Source of the DNA: Phocaeicola salanitronis DSM 18170
Lineage (GTDB): Bacteria; Bacteroidota; Bacteroidia; Bacteroidales; Bacteroidaceae
Direction of reading: 5' to 3'
Length of the DNA stretch: 64,000 nt
Assembly (NCBI RefSeq): GCF_000190575.1
Contig: NC_015164.1
Coordinates: 2,744,001 to 2,808,000 of the forward strand
Below are positions 8,342 to 18,707 of this stretch, in pieces (the stretch's first letter is position 1; each line of letters begins with the position of its first letter). Position numbers and translations under genes: made by a program. The notes beneath the pieces are model-generated. The model had not been told where the DNA came from. It was given only the letters and a program-made list of their open reading frames with translations, and did not search any database.

Positions 8342-11320
8342 TTATTCGCCAGTAGTATTTCTAACAATAGTAACAGATACACTGTCGTTCAACTTGTAAC
8401 CCCAAGCATCAGTTACAGTTACAGGCATATCTACTGTTACAGTATTAGAGACTGCATTACCTCTGATTAAGAAGTAACCCGGTACGTATTCATCTTCTAC
8501 CATAGTAGCTTTAACAGCTTCTGCTGTATTCATATAACCGTCTTTGTCTACTGATGGAATTACAGATTCGATTTGCGGGTTTTCATACCATGTTGCATTA
8601 GGTTCATTACCATTTACACCTTCTGTTGCATCTGGAACTACGCTATAATCGTTGTCGTTATAGTCATAACCCATGATGTCTTCATTGGTAATATGAGCAC
8701 CCTTAACGAAGTCGTTACCGTTGATAGTGATTGTATTACCTTCTACTGGTCTTACTTCACCTTCATAAATCGGGCTCAACAAGCGCATCTGGAATGAGTA
8801 TTCATTGTCACCGTCTTGAGTATACTTCCAACCTTCGAAGTTGTCTTTGGTAACATCAAGAGTAAAGGCTTTTCCATAACCATTAGCAGGTTGACCGTTT
8901 TTATCAATACCAGTGCTATTATTATTGTTGTCAAGAGTGAAATCCAAAGCGGTTATATAATCTTTACCCTTTTCGCCAAATGTAGCGGCATAAGCTTCCT
9001 CGGTACCATTGCCATCTATATCAATGTTGTTCGTCTTGAAGTAGAACAAGTCGCGTGCTCTCTTATTGTCTACAATCACTTCGTCATTGTTGATAACAAC
9101 TTGAGCGTCAGATACGTATTGGCTGAAGAAGAATGTCAAGTCAACTGAAGTATAATCGTCAGTATAAGGAGTCTTCACGCCATTACCTTCATCAATTGTT
9201 ACACCAGCAGCTTTATAGAAGTATGCGTTGATTACGTTATCTTCTACATAACCTTGTTTAACAGTGAACAAGTCTGCCAATGCAGGTGCATGGAATTCAA
9301 CCGGAACAACGATGCTGTTCAATTTACCAGCACCATTTGCAGCAGTTGCTTGGAAGCTAACTTTAACATAGTAAGTCTTGTCGAGTTGCAGCTTGTTAGT
9401 GTTAGATGCGTTATCATTATAAGTCTTCACATCATCATTGTCAACAAGAATTCTGATGTAATTAGCATTATTTCTGTCAGCAGTAGCGCCTGCATCTTTT
9501 GTATTTTTAGCGACAATGTCAGCTTTGAATACATTGTTAGCGCCAAACAGAGATGTAGATGAAACAGCCTTCTTGCAATCTTCATCAGTGAAGAACTCAT
9601 AAGTGATAGCATTAGCAGCCAAGTCTACATTTTGCATCCATTGGTTCAAATTATCACCAAGAGCAGTCTTCATTGTTGCCAAATCAATGTAGAACAAGTT
9701 ATCTGTAGGATCTGCATAATTTACATTGTGGTCAATTAAGCTGTATTCTGCTGCTGCGCTGATTTCGCTATTCAATACGATTGTAACAACAGTCTTCTTA
9801 ACTTCACCCTTATTTGAAACAGTGTAAATCATCAAATCAAATTCAGCAGGGATAGAAGATACATCCGGATTTTTGCCAATAGTGAATGTATGCTTGTCTT
9901 GGTCGAAGCTCAAGCCATAAACATCACAATCTGATTTATCAGCAGTCAAGTACATATCATACAATGCTGATGCTTCAACAGCCTCTACTTTGTATGCTTT
10001 ATTAGTCTTGAAAGTAATATTTTGATCATCTTTTCCAGTTAAAGTAGGTAACCACTCATAATCCGATTTGTATGGTCCTGTTACTCCGTCAACAGTTACT
10101 TGTGCTTCTTCAATCTTGAAATCGAATGTCTTATCATCATCTTCACTTTCACCTTTGATATAAAGGTCTGTCAAATCTTGCGGGTCAATAGCTTTTACAT
10201 TCAATTCATATTTGCTACGGAATGCATTATTCGCATTTACAGCAAATACAGCGCTTCCAGCATCTGTAACAGCTTTCCATGTAGCTTCGTTTTGATTGCC
10301 TGCTACTGTTTGATTAGCCATCGAGAGAACCCACAATCCGTTACCTGCAACAGTGGCACGACCGTTTGCTTGATTTGCATCCATCGGACCGTCACCATTC
10401 GGATCGCCAACAGCATTTAATACGACAGGATTCAAGTTTTCATTCTTCGTATTAGTCAGATAGAATTGGATATTTTCAGCCGGAACATCTACCGGATCAA
10501 TACGCAAATCAACTGATGTCGGAGAAGAATAAATATATGAACCGTTAGCCGGAATAGTTTTGTTACCCATCCAATCAGAAGCAGATTTGATTTCATCTTT
10601 CACGCTGTTAGTAGGAGTGAAAGTAAACTTCTCATGTGAGATTAAGAAATCGTTTGCGTCAATGGTTATAGCAGCATTATTATATTCAAATTTCTTTTCG
10701 ATAGCAGATGAGAACAGTGTTCCATTTTGTTTCAGCTTATCTCCCAGTGTCAATTCCGTAATAGCCGAAGCAGCAGAGGGCAACTTAACAGTCTGAGATT
10801 CACCATTAGCGTTTACGATAGTGAAAGTATAGCCTTCAGCTTCGCTACCCGATACAGTAACACCTGATACGGGGATCTTAGTGTCGGTATATTCACCGTC
10901 TTCACCCAAAACTTCCCATGTGCCGTTTGCGCCTTTCTTAACCAAGCCGACTTCAACTTCAGCTTCGGTCGGAGTCTTAGTAGTGTAATATCCGGTACCT
11001 TCGCCGTTGATGATTACTTCACCGTCTTCGCCGATAGTTACAGTTTGAGAAGCTTCTCCGCTTTCAGTTTCTACAGTGATCGGAGTAGTAGAGCCGTCAC
11101 TGAAAGTAAAGGTAATGACATTTCCGTTTCCTGACACAGCGGTAACATATTTACCTTTCTGAACAGCATTCTGCAATTCAGTGATTGCGCTCTTCAAATC
11201 AGTAATTTCCGTGCGCAGACCGTTGATGTCATCATCATAGTCTTTACAAGAGGTAAAAGTTCCTGCCGAAGCGAACAGAAGCGCTCCGAACAGCAGTGCA
11301 CTTAAATACTTTTTTCTCAT
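8342..11320 (-). CDS. Large S-layer-type surface lipoprotein
   Basis: A 992-residue surface protein. The N-terminus is MRKKYLSALLFGALLFASAG followed by the lipobox FTSC and the acidic tail KDYDDD, a typical Bacteroidetes surface-export signal. Residues about 33-56 (INGLRTEITDLKSAITELQN) form a short coiled coil; the remainder is beta-rich, Asn/Asp/Thr-rich and almost free of Cys after the lipid cysteine. From memory this N-terminus matches the B. thetaiotaomicron BT1927 family of S-layer-like proteins. Those are phase-variable, but no facing inverted repeats were found in the 515-base upstream gap. Low Cys, regular acidic composition and a strong terminator fit a highly expressed structural surface protein. 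Confidence 0.75.
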   Translation of the reverse strand: MRKKYLSALLFGALLFASAGTFTSCKDYDDDINGLRTEITDLKSAITELQNAVQKGKYVTAVSGNGNVITFTFSDGSTTPITVETESGEASQTVTIGEDGEVIINGEGTGYYTTKTPTEAEVEVGLVKKGANGTWEVLGEDGEYTDTKIPVSGVTVSGSEAEGYTFTIVNANGESQTVKLPSAASAITELTLGDKLKQNGTLFSSAIEKKFEYNNAAITIDANDFLISHEKFTFTPTNSVKDEIKSASDWMGNKTIPANGSYIYSSPTSVDLRIDPVDVPAENIQFYLTNTKNENLNPVVLNAVGDPNGDGPMDANQANGRATVAGNGLWVLSMANQTVAGNQNEATWKAVTDAGSAVFAVNANNAFRSKYELNVKAIDPQDLTDLYIKGESEDDDKTFDFKIEEAQVTVDGVTGPYKSDYEWLPTLTGKDDQNITFKTNKAYKVEAVEASALYDMYLTADKSDCDVYGLSFDQDKHTFTIGKNPDVSSIPAEFDLMIYTVSNKGEVKKTVVTIVLNSEISAAAEYSLIDHNVNYADPTDNLFYIDLATMKTALGDNLNQWMQNVDLAANAITYEFFTDEDCKKAVSSTSLFGANNVFKADIVAKNTKDAGATADRNNANYIRILVDNDDVKTYNDNASNTNKLQLDKTYYVKVSFQATAANGAGKLNSIVVPVEFHAPALADLFTVKQGYVEDNVINAYFYKAAGVTIDEGNGVKTPYTDDYTSVDLTFFFSQYVSDAQVVINNDEVIVDNKRARDLFYFKTNNIDIDGNGTEEAYAATFGEKGKDYITALDFTLDNNNNSTGIDKNGQPANGYGKAFTLDVTKDNFEGWKYTQDGDNEYSFQMRLLSPIYEGEVRPVEGNTITINGNDFVKGAHITNEDIMGYDYNDNDYSVVPDATEGVNGNEPNATWYENPQIESVIPSVDKDGYMNTAEAVKATMVEDEYVPGYFLIRGNAVSNTVTVDMPVTVTDAWGYKLNDSVSVTIVRNTTGE

Positions 11321-11774
11321 AACAAAATAAATTTAATTTATAAATTAAAAAACTCAAATCGTTCTAACTCAAGTCGTTATAAACAATTCCAATAGCCTGC
11401 TTTTCTTCTCGAAACCCCTCTGGTCAGTATTCGCGCCGATAACTGAACCGGCTTCTTTAATGTGTTGATAATGAATGATATGCAATTTGCGATTTAAGGT
11501 TTTATAACAGAACGGCGCAAATCTGTGCCGGTTTCGTAATCTGAAAATGCGTAAAGAATTGTGAAACAGAGGGTTAATATCGGCTATTTTATGCGATGAG
11601 ATATAGTTAAAAATGTACAAAACGATTATTCTGAAACATGTTGTAGAACAGGGATATGCTCTAAATATTGCATGAGAAACGAACGGTGCAGATAGTTGTG
11701 ATGCCCGATGCATATAGTTGTACTGGGGCATCGCATGTAAGTAGGGAAATTGCTCTAACCCCTTTGCGGGCAAT
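11321..11774. other. Long AT-rich leader region without a convincing gene
   Basis: About 450 bases between the surface lipoprotein start and the cysS terminator. No ORF with convincing composition lies here. A long 5' leader for the surface lipoprotein is likely; no perfect TAnnTTTG promoter pair was found on the minus strand, and no pair of inverted repeats flanking a promoter was seen. Confidence 0.4.
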
Positions 11775-11811
11775 AAAAAAGAGTGCATCATTTTCCGATG
11801 CACTCTTTTTC
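11775..11811 (-). terminator. Rho-independent terminator after cysS
   Basis: Perfect 14-base stem (AAAAAGAGTGCATC with GATGCACTCTTTTT) and 7-base loop, 25 bases past the cysS stop on the minus strand. Confidence 0.88.
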
Positions 11812-11835
11812 AAATAATGGTTTTAGGAGGCGCGG

Positions 11836-13314
11836 CTATTTATTCAGCCTCCAGGTAAATCCGTCTTTTGTATCTTTTACCTCGAAACCTAATGCAGCAA
11901 GGCTATCGCGAATCTTATCACTTGTTGCCCAGTCTTTGTTGGCTTTGGCTTTCATGCGTTCTTCCAGCAACATGTCTACCACCTTGCTGAAGGCTTCCTC
12001 GCGGGCGGCATTGTTCTCACCTTCTGCCTTCAATCCCAGAATATCGAACGCGAACAGGTGGAATACGCTCTTCAGTTCCTCCAAGTCGGCGGCACTGATG
12101 GTCGCTTTCTTATCAAGTACGGTGTTAATCATGCGGATGCCGTCGAAGAGGTGCGAGATGACAATCGGTGTGTTCAGGTCATCGTTCATCGCTTCGTAGC
12201 ATTTCTCACGCAAGCCGGCAGGTTCGATACCTGAAGTAGAAGCGGACGGCGTGATGCGCTCGAGGTTCTTGATGCCTTCCAGCAGGCGTTCCAAGCCCTT
12301 CTCGGCTGCTTGCAGGGCTTCGTTGCTGAAGTCCACCGTGCTGCGGTAATGCGCTTGCAGGATGAAGAAACGGATGGTCATCGGTGAATACGCTTGGGCA
12401 AGGAGCTTGTTCGAGCCGGTAAAGAACTCTTCGAGCGTAATGAAATTACCCAACGATTTGCCCATCTTCTGCCCGTTGATGGTAATCATGTTGTTGTGCA
12501 TCCAATAGCGTACCATGGGATGTCCTTCGGAAGCCACGGCTTGCGCGATTTCGCATTCGTGGTGCGGGAAGATAAGGTCCATGCCTCCTCCGTGTATATC
12601 GAATGTCTCGCCCAGATACTTGCGTCCCATCGCGGTACATTCGCAATGCCAGCCGGGGAAACCGTCGCTCCATGGCGAAGGCCAGCGCATGATGTGTTCG
12701 GGCTGGGCGCATTTCCACAGGGCGAAGTCGGCTGGGTTATGCTTTTCCTGTTGCCCGTCCAGTTCGCGGGTGGTGTTGATAACATCATCCAGGTTGCGTC
12801 CCGAAAGCACGCCATAATGGTGGTCTTTGTTGTATTTTGCCACATCGAAGTACACCGAACCTTGGCTTTCGTAGGCATATCCGTTTTTCAGGATTTCCTC
12901 TACCAGCTTGATTTGCTCGATGATGTGTCCCGAAGCGTGCGGCTCGATGCTGGGTGGAAGCACATTGAGGGCTTCCATCGCCTTGTGGTAGCGGAGCAGG
13001 TAATACTGCACCACCTCCATCGGCTCCAGCTGTTCCAGCCGTGCTTTCTTGGCAATTTTGTCTTCTCCTTCATCGGCATCGTGCTCCAGATGGCCCACAT
13101 CGGTAATGTTGCGTACATAACGCACTTTATAGCCCAGATGTTGCAGGTAACGGAACAGGATATCAAAGGTAATGGCAGGACGTGCGTGTCCCAAATGAGG
13201 GTCTCCGTAAACGGTAGGACCGCATACATACATTCCCACGTGAGGGGCGTGCAAAGGAACAAAAGGTTCCTTCCGGCGGCTCAACGTATTGTAAATAATC
13301 AGTTTATTTTCCAT
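11836..13314 (-). CDS. cysS: Cysteinyl-tRNA synthetase
   Basis: A 492-residue class I aminoacyl-tRNA synthetase that charges tRNA-Cys. The HIGH-type motif is PHLGHARP (residues about 39-46) and the KMSKS-type motif is KMGKSLGN (about 275). Zinc-ligand positions are visible: Cys in [13 protein letters not shown] and HHECEIAQ. Length and the C-terminal helical region are normal for the family. A perfect Bacteroides promoter precedes it and a strong terminator follows it, so it is a single-gene transcript. Confidence 0.97.
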   Translation of the reverse strand: MENKLIIYNTLSRRKEPFVPLHAPHVGMYVCGPTVYGDPHLGHARPAITFDILFRYLQHLGYKVRYVRNITDVGHLEHDADEGEDKIAKKARLEQLEPMEVVQYYLLRYHKAMEALNVLPPSIEPHASGHIIEQIKLVEEILKNGYAYESQGSVYFDVAKYNKDHHYGVLSGRNLDDVINTTRELDGQQEKHNPADFALWKCAQPEHIMRWPSPWSDGFPGWHCECTAMGRKYLGETFDIHGGGMDLIFPHHECEIAQAVASEGHPMVRYWMHNNMITINGQKMGKSLGNFITLEEFFTGSNKLLAQAYSPMTIRFFILQAHYRSTVDFSNEALQAAEKGLERLLEGIKNLERITPSASTSGIEPAGLREKCYEAMNDDLNTPIVISHLFDGIRMINTVLDKKATISAADLEELKSVFHLFAFDILGLKAEGENNAAREEAFSKVVDMLLEERMKAKANKDWATSDKIRDSLAALGFEVKDTKDGFTWRLNK

Positions 13315-13338
13315 AATCGTCTTTATTTGATAGGGCTA

Positions 13339-13370
13339 CAAAAGTAGCTAAAAAGGGAATAGCAGCCAAA
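13339..13370 (-). promoter_or_regulatory. cysS promoter
   Basis: On the minus strand TTTG (13367-13370), a 20-base gap and TACTTTTG (13339-13346) match the Bacteroides sigma-ABfr consensus exactly, 24 bases before the cysS ATG. Confidence 0.7.
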
Positions 13371-13383
13371 AAGCAAGCCTATT

Positions 13384-15327
13384 TTATTTCACCAGGATGA
13401 TGCCGCCTTCGGGCTGGAGCGTCACTTTCACCTTTTCCGGACGTTTGATTTCCATGTCTTCCTGTTGTGGGGCACGGTCCTTGGTGTCCGAATAGTAAGA
13501 TATTTTATCGCCTTTCCGGCACATCGGGAGATTCAGTTCCAGCTTCAACGGTTCCTTCCCGGCATTGATACCGGCGATGTACCAGCGGTCGGCATGCCGG
13601 CGTGCCAGTACCACGTATTTGCCCGGATAGCCGTCGAGGAATACCGTTTCGTCCCATGTAGTAGGCACTTCACGCAGGAAGTCGAGTGCCAGTTGGGGGG
13701 CATCGGTCAGGTTATTGGGCGTAATGGCGAAGTTCTGTATCGGGTTTTGGAAGAGGACTGCCGTGGCAAGCTGGAAGATGTCGGTGGTCTTGCGGACGCT
13801 TCCTCCGTCGTTCGTGCGGTTATAGCGCTTGTTCAGGAAGGTGCCGCCGAACTCCATACAGCCCACGGTATTGCGGATGAACGGATGCAGGCAGGCATTG
13901 AAGGCTTCCATGTCATCGAAATGTTGCTGGAATACCAGGTTCTCCGAAGCCAGTACCGCTTCGCTTCCCACGTAGTTGGGATACATGCGTTCCCAGCCGC
14001 GCGGCAGGGTGCAGCCGTGGAAGATAACCATCAGGCCGTAGTCGTCCGCATCGCTCAGGATGGCTTCGTACAGGCGCATGGTTTCTTGCTTGTCGCCTCC
14101 GAAGAAGTCTACCTTGATGCCTTTCACGCCAATCTTCTTCAACCATTTCATTGCCTTTTTACGCACGATCGGATTGTCCATTTGGTTGGTCGGGCTTTGT
14201 ACGATATCGTTCCAATAGCCGCTGGAACTGTACCACAAGAATACATCTACGTGTTTGGAGTGCGCATAGGCTACAAGTTCTTCCATCTTTTCATATCCGA
14301 TATTCACGTCCCATGCGCAATCTATCAATACATATTGGAATCCCATTGCCGAAGCAAGGTCGATGAAACGCACTTGGTCCTCGTAATTGATGCTGGCGTC
14401 TTGCCATACAATCCAGCTCCAGGTTCCTTTTCCGTATTGATAGTCATGTTCCGACGTAAAGCGTGGCTCTACTACGTCCCAAGGCACAGTGGTCTCTACA
14501 ATCGGCTTCAGGTCATCTCCCACCGTGACGGTGCGCCAAGGAGTGACGCCCGGAAGTGCCAGCCCCGGTGCTACGGTGCCGTTTCCGTTGTTTTCTTCGG
14601 GCATGGGGAAGGCGATGGTGAAGCGTCCTTCGGTATCGGCATCGCTCAGGTGCGAAGCGCAATATCTGGAATCTACTCCGGTTTCGCTCACCAGTACCCA
14701 ACCGTCATTCCCGATGCGGAACAAGCCGGGGAAGGTGAATCCCCGTCCGTATTGCGAACGCTGGGTGAGGGGAGCGTCGGGTGTGTATTCTTCTTCGTAG
14801 CTGGGTTTGGTGCGTTTCCAGCCTATCATCGGGTCGCTTTGCGGGCAGAGGAACGTGGTGGTGTACGAGGGGAAGTCGAATCCTGTTGCCTCTTGCTGGA
14901 TGACGATGCTCCCGGTATCGCCGTAACGGGGGATTTCGTAGCGGAAAGCTACATCGTTATTGCTCACCCGGAACGTGATGTCGATGGGCTTCTTGTCGGC
15001 GTTTTGAAGCGTTACGGTCAGTTCGTTCGCCCGATAATCCACTTTCGAGCGTTTGATGCGGTCCATCGTATAGCTTTCTTCGATGCTCCGGGTCTTTTGC
15101 CCCGTATATGCCATGCCTTTGCTGAAATCGCCTACATTCGAGACAAAGCCTAACGGAGAGTCCTCCAACATCGTTTTGCCTTTGTAAGTCACTGAATAAA
15201 ACGGTATTCCTTCGTTTACCGATACATCTACTTTCAGCAGGTTGTCCGGACCGGATACCGTAGCTTGTTGCGCCCAGGCGGAAGACATGCCCAGGGCGAA
15301 GAGGAGTAAAAATGCCTGTTTTCTCAT
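13384..15327 (-). CDS. GH97 glycoside hydrolase (probable alpha-galactosidase type)
   Basis: A 647-residue secreted GH97 enzyme with a signal peptide (LLLFALGMSSAWA before QQ). The N-terminal beta-sandwich is followed by a barrel with WSWIVWQD, YVLIDCAWDVN and GIKVDFFGGDKQETM. In the retaining GH97 alpha-galactosidase BT1871 the nucleophile is Asp415 and the acid/base Glu470, 55 residues apart. Here Asp407 (KVDFFGG) and Glu462 (SENLV) have the same spacing, so a retaining alpha-galactosidase is more likely than a SusB-type inverting alpha-glucosidase. No polysaccharide locus partner adjoins it. It has its own promoter at 15365-15396. Confidence 0.88.
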   Translation of the reverse strand: MRKQAFLLLFALGMSSAWAQQATVSGPDNLLKVDVSVNEGIPFYSVTYKGKTMLEDSPLGFVSNVGDFSKGMAYTGQKTRSIEESYTMDRIKRSKVDYRANELTVTLQNADKKPIDITFRVSNNDVAFRYEIPRYGDTGSIVIQQEATGFDFPSYTTTFLCPQSDPMIGWKRTKPSYEEEYTPDAPLTQRSQYGRGFTFPGLFRIGNDGWVLVSETGVDSRYCASHLSDADTEGRFTIAFPMPEENNGNGTVAPGLALPGVTPWRTVTVGDDLKPIVETTVPWDVVEPRFTSEHDYQYGKGTWSWIVWQDASINYEDQVRFIDLASAMGFQYVLIDCAWDVNIGYEKMEELVAYAHSKHVDVFLWYSSSGYWNDIVQSPTNQMDNPIVRKKAMKWLKKIGVKGIKVDFFGGDKQETMRLYEAILSDADDYGLMVIFHGCTLPRGWERMYPNYVGSEAVLASENLVFQQHFDDMEAFNACLHPFIRNTVGCMEFGGTFLNKRYNRTNDGGSVRKTTDIFQLATAVLFQNPIQNFAITPNNLTDAPQLALDFLREVPTTWDETVFLDGYPGKYVVLARRHADRWYIAGINAGKEPLKLELNLPMCRKGDKISYYSDTKDRAPQQEDMEIKRPEKVKVTLQPEGGIILVK

Positions 15328-15364
15328 TTTGCTAAAGGTGTTAATTGATAAGTTGCATTGCGAT

Positions 15365-15396
15365 GCAAAAATACAAAAATCCCTTAACCACCCAAG
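15365..15396 (-). promoter_or_regulatory. GH97 gene promoter
   Basis: Minus strand CTTG (15393-15396), 19 bases, TATTTTTGC (15365-15373): exact -7 box and a 3-of-4 -33 box, 38 bases before the start codon. Confidence 0.5.
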
Positions 15397-15471
15397 CTAA
15401 ATCTATTAATAGATGTTATAAAGCAGCTTTTTCCTGCCGGATTATTTGCAGGTATCAGAAAAGTCCGTACA

Positions 15472-15503
15472 TTTGCAATGTGTTTTTCATAGTATTAGAT
15501 TTA
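15472..15503 (+). promoter_or_regulatory. mnmA promoter
   Basis: TTTG (15472-15475), 20 bases, TAGATTTA (15496-15503): exact -33 and near-consensus -7 box, 53 bases before the mnmA ATG. Confidence 0.45.
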
Positions 15504-15556
15504 AGGTTAACAAAGGTTGGAGTACAGCGGTACTCCTTTTTTTATGTCCGTACGTT

Positions 15557-16627
15557 ATGGAGAAGGAAAAAGACAAGCGCGTGTTATTGGGAATGAGCGG
15601 AGGAACGGATAGCTCGGTGGCAGCTATCCTCCTGCAGGATGCCGGTTATGAGGTGACCGGCGTTACATTCCGTTTTTATGAAAAAGAGGGCGATACGGCT
15701 TATCTGGACGATGCGCGTGAGCTTTGTTCCCGCCTGCATATCCCTCACATTGTTTACGATGTGCGGGAGGTTTTCCGTAAGCATATTATCACGTACTTCA
15801 TCGATGAATACCTGAAAGGGCGCACGCCTGTACCGTGTACGCTTTGCAATAACCGCTTGAAATGGCCTTTATTGAAACGGCTTGCCGATGAGCGGGAGAT
15901 TCCGTTCATTGCCTCCGGACATTACGTGCAGAAGCGTTTCATCGGGGAGCGCTGGCACATTGTGCAGGGAGCCGATCCCGATAAAGACCAGTCGTTTTTT
16001 CTCTGGGGGCTTCCGCAAGACATTATCGCGCGGATGGTGCTCCCCTTGGGAAACCTTACCAAGACCCGTGTGCGTGAAATCGCTTCCGAACGGGGCTTCC
16101 TGAAGGTGGCATCCAAGCGGGACAGCCTCGGCGTGTGTTTCTGCCCCGGAGATTACCGCACCTATCTTCGCCGGCACACGCAAGCAGGTGCAATCGTCCC
16201 CGGACCTATCTTCGACGAGCGACGCAACTATATGGGTACGCACGAGGGCTATCCGTTCTATACCATCGGACAACGCCGTGGGCTGGGCGTTTATCGGAAC
16301 AAGGCCCTTTTCGTAAAGGAAATCATTCCGGAGGAGAATGCCGTTATCCTTGCCGATGACCTTCGTGCGCTGGAACATACGGCTTTCTATCTTTCGCATT
16401 GGCATCTGCCTGCTCCGGAAGTGGTATTGGGTTCGCAAGCGGAACTTATCGTGAAGATACGATACCGGAAGCAAGCCAACCGCTGCTCGGTTGTTCTTAC
16501 TCCCGATAACCGTTTGCAGGTCCGCCTGCACGAACCGCTTGCTTCCATCGCCTGCGGACAAGCCGCGGCATTCTATCGGGGCGATATCGTATTGGGCGGA
16601 GGGATTATTGATAGAGTGGGGGAGTGA
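15557..16627 (+). CDS. mnmA: tRNA-specific 2-thiouridylase MnmA paralogue
   Basis: A 356-residue MnmA-type enzyme, which thiolates U34 of tRNA-Lys, -Glu and -Gln using ATP and a persulfide donor. The start is the ATG of [20 protein letters not shown], since the PP-loop SGGTDSS must lie near the N-terminus; an upstream in-frame ATG adds an unlikely leader. The two catalytic cysteines are in [11 protein letters not shown] and [10 protein letters not shown], and the GQRRGLGVY tRNA-binding loop is present. The second cysteine motif (SLGVCF rather than SQGICF) suggests one of the diverged MnmA paralogues that Bacteroides carry in several copies. Confidence 0.9.
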   Translation: MEKEKDKRVLLGMSGGTDSSVAAILLQDAGYEVTGVTFRFYEKEGDTAYLDDARELCSRLHIPHIVYDVREVFRKHIITYFIDEYLKGRTPVPCTLCNNRLKWPLLKRLADEREIPFIASGHYVQKRFIGERWHIVQGADPDKDQSFFLWGLPQDIIARMVLPLGNLTKTRVREIASERGFLKVASKRDSLGVCFCPGDYRTYLRRHTQAGAIVPGPIFDERRNYMGTHEGYPFYTIGQRRGLGVYRNKALFVKEIIPEENAVILADDLRALEHTAFYLSHWHLPAPEVVLGSQAELIVKIRYRKQANRCSVVLTPDNRLQVRLHEPLASIACGQAAAFYRGDIVLGGGIIDRVGE

Positions 16628-16782
16628 CGTGCAGGGAAATATGACCGTCCGTATCGGCTTACGTGTACGGTTATGTAAAGCGATGCGAGCGGTCGTATCG
16701 GTTGATGTGGGCAGTTGTGTTTAAGCGCATGCCTGTTTATTGGTTTTTACGGGTGTTGATAGGGATATAAATCGTGCCTGTT

Positions 16783-16966
16783 TTATAGTTTCTTCAGCGT
16801 CTGCTCCACCTTCTCGAAGAAGAGCGAGATGTGTGCTCCGTCGGCAAAGGCATGGCTTACGGTCAGGGCTATCGGCATGTAGAGGCGGCCTGCACGGGTG
16901 ATTGCCTTGCCTGCATTCATCAGCGGATAGTCTAAGGGATGTCCTACGGATTGCTGCGTATAAGTA
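16783..16966 (-). pseudogene. CAT-like acetyltransferase, 3' fragment (transposon-disrupted)
   Basis: C-terminal 59 codons of a chloramphenicol-acetyltransferase-like gene, ending EKVEQTLKKL-stop. The catalytic region is SHAFADGAH, corresponding to HHAxxDG of CAT. Its 5' part lies at 20246-20718; removing the 3.3 kb insertion and one copy of the repeated TAAGTA restores one 216-residue frame that runs through FTSITYTQQSVGHP. It is therefore an inactivated gene, not a short ORF. Confidence 0.88.
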
Positions 16967-16984
16967 GGGATATTCAGTAAATAT

Positions 16985-18578
16985 CCTTAAATCCGCAACT
17001 CCATTCCCGAAGTGCTACCTACATAAAGAGAAATGGACTTTTGATTCGTAAGATAACCATTAAGTCCTCGCGTCCGTTTCAATGCGCATACCATCCCCTT
17101 ACCCCATAAAGCGACTTGAGGCAATACGCAATCAGTGGCCATCAAGTGATGTAAATCATCCGGAAGAAGTTTTGAAGGCTTCTGCATATGCATGGTTGTC
17201 GGTGTAGATATTCAGCACACATTGCCTTGCGGTCTTAATCCACTTGGCAGGTACTGAAATGAATTTGAAGACAAACGTCTTGATACGGCTGGTTTCCTTG
17301 AGCCCGAACTTCTTCACTTCAATCCTTTGCATGATGGCCTTGTAGAAATTGCGTATCAGTGCCGTCAGGAGCAGGAACACGGTATTTTCCGCCATGAAGG
17401 ATTTAGGCAGTCTGTCCCATCCAAACCCATTGTTCATGTCATCAAAGACGCGTTCCTTGCCACCGCGCATGTTATAGAACTCCACGATGTCCCTCATGGA
17501 TGATTCGTAATCGTTGGTCAGGATGCAGCGGTATGTATATTCCCCCTCCCACAGGTCCGGTCCACTGCCCATGCGTCTCTGTCTCTGGATTACCAGGCGA
17601 TACGGTTTGCCCTTCCACTTCTCAACGAGAATGGAGTTCAACTCAAACACGATGCCGTTTATCTCTTCCTTCTTCCACCCTCTGAGCGCGAAGATGTCAT
17701 CATAGAGCGAGCAGCAGCGGTTGGCGCGTATGTAGAATGTCCTGCAATGCTTCCTGACCTCATCCACAATGTCTTCAGAGCATGAGCCGCAGTCGGCCCT
17801 GAAGCGTTTGACTGTCAGCTTCTTCTCTTCAAGTCTCTCCAAAATCCTCTTTAGCGTGTCCTTCTGGTGAAAGCGTACATTGGTGTTGCCGTCGCTGTTC
17901 TCTATGCCGACAATCATGTCGCCGATAACGGCCACACCGGACCTGTAACCAAGAAATTTCTTGTACGTGGGCTTTGCATCGTACTTCTCCGCCTCAATGA
18001 ACTGGTGGTCAAAGTCAACGTCATACTCCCCGCCCTCTTTCAACTGCCCTGTGGACAACAGGCAATTCAGGAGCAATGTGTTGAGTGTGTCTGCCGTATT
18101 GAAATCATAGGACTTTCCGGCATCAGACGTGTATGAGATGTTTTCCCGGGTCAGTTCGTTTATTGCCCTAAGGATGGTGTCGGCGCTACAGGTGCGGAGT
18201 GTGGGGTGAAGGGAAAGATGACTCATTAAGTGGGCGGTGACATCCTCAACGCAAGAACCGCCGCAGAAGTAAACGCATAGGAGGGAGCGGATGATTTCGC
18301 TGTATTGATAACCATAGAGTTTGCATCTCAACCCAAGTGTTGAGTCAATTGTAGAGGAGAGAAGGGAGGTAAATTGCTCCATGATTGGAAATATGCCTCC
18401 AAAAGGAGTGAGTCTTTCGGATTTTATTGCTACCTTTGCCATGCCTGTTGCGGTTTTCTTTGTCTTTGGATTCGCAACACTAAGGTAAGTGAAAACGCTG
18501 ACATGGCAAAAACCTGGGCAACAAAATGTTGCTCAGGAACTTATAAAAATAATTATCAATTATGTTGCGGAATTAAGG
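16985..18578 (-). mobile_element. IS1380-family insertion sequence nested in the outer IS
   Basis: 1594 bases bounded by the inverted repeats CCTTAAATCCGCAAC (16985-16999) and GTTGCGGAATTAAGG (18564-18578), 14 of 15 bases matching. AATAT flanks both sides (16980-16984 and 18579-18583), a 5-base target duplication normal for IS1380. It sits 18 bases inside the left end of the outer element and separates that end from its transposase. Confidence 0.9.
17156..18442 (-). CDS. IS1380 family transposase
   Basis: A 428-residue DDE transposase. Recognisable blocks are SERLTPFGGIFPIMEQF at the N-terminus, YDVDFDHQFIEAEKYDAK with the first catalytic Asp region, GYRSGVAVIGD, FRADCGS with the second Asp, and a C-terminal NTVFLLLTALIRNFYK helix typical of Bacteroides IS1380 members. 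Length is normal and the frame is intact, so this copy could be active. It lies within IS1380 inverted repeats with a 5-base target duplication. Confidence 0.92.
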   Translation of the reverse strand: MAKVAIKSERLTPFGGIFPIMEQFTSLLSSTIDSTLGLRCKLYGYQYSEIIRSLLCVYFCGGSCVEDVTAHLMSHLSLHPTLRTCSADTILRAINELTRENISYTSDAGKSYDFNTADTLNTLLLNCLLSTGQLKEGGEYDVDFDHQFIEAEKYDAKPTYKKFLGYRSGVAVIGDMIVGIENSDGNTNVRFHQKDTLKRILERLEEKKLTVKRFRADCGSCSEDIVDEVRKHCRTFYIRANRCCSLYDDIFALRGWKKEEINGIVFELNSILVEKWKGKPYRLVIQRQRRMGSGPDLWEGEYTYRCILTNDYESSMRDIVEFYNMRGGKERVFDDMNNGFGWDRLPKSFMAENTVFLLLTALIRNFYKAIMQRIEVKKFGLKETSRIKTFVFKFISVPAKWIKTARQCVLNIYTDNHAYAEAFKTSSG

Positions 18579-18592
18579 AATATAACAAAATT

Positions 18593-18634
18593 AGCCAACT
18601 AATTCATACACAATGTATTGCGAATTAGTTGGCT
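18593..18634 (+). terminator. Hairpin with T-tract at the left end of the outer IS
   Basis: AGCCAACTAATTC (18593-18605) pairs with GAATTAGTTGGCT (18622-18634), followed by TTTTT. It lies just inside the outer IS before its promoter-like TATCTTTA, and would block read-in transcription into the transposase gene. Confidence 0.6.
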
Positions 18635-18707
18635 TTTTTGTATCTTTAGATATTCCCCCGAAAATAAGGTTTGGCAGCCAAAACGGGGGAAATACCCCAA
18701 CAAAGAT

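Noticed and set aside
11369..11803. A 144-codon minus-strand frame upstream of the surface lipoprotein
   Set aside because: It contains the cysS terminator stem, has an unlikely composition (many His, Ile, Phe, Arg) and no family resemblance; the region is better seen as a leader.
16987..17193. A 68-codon minus-strand frame at the left end of IS1380
   Set aside because: It overlaps the transposase end and crosses the inverted repeat; no resemblance to a known passenger gene.
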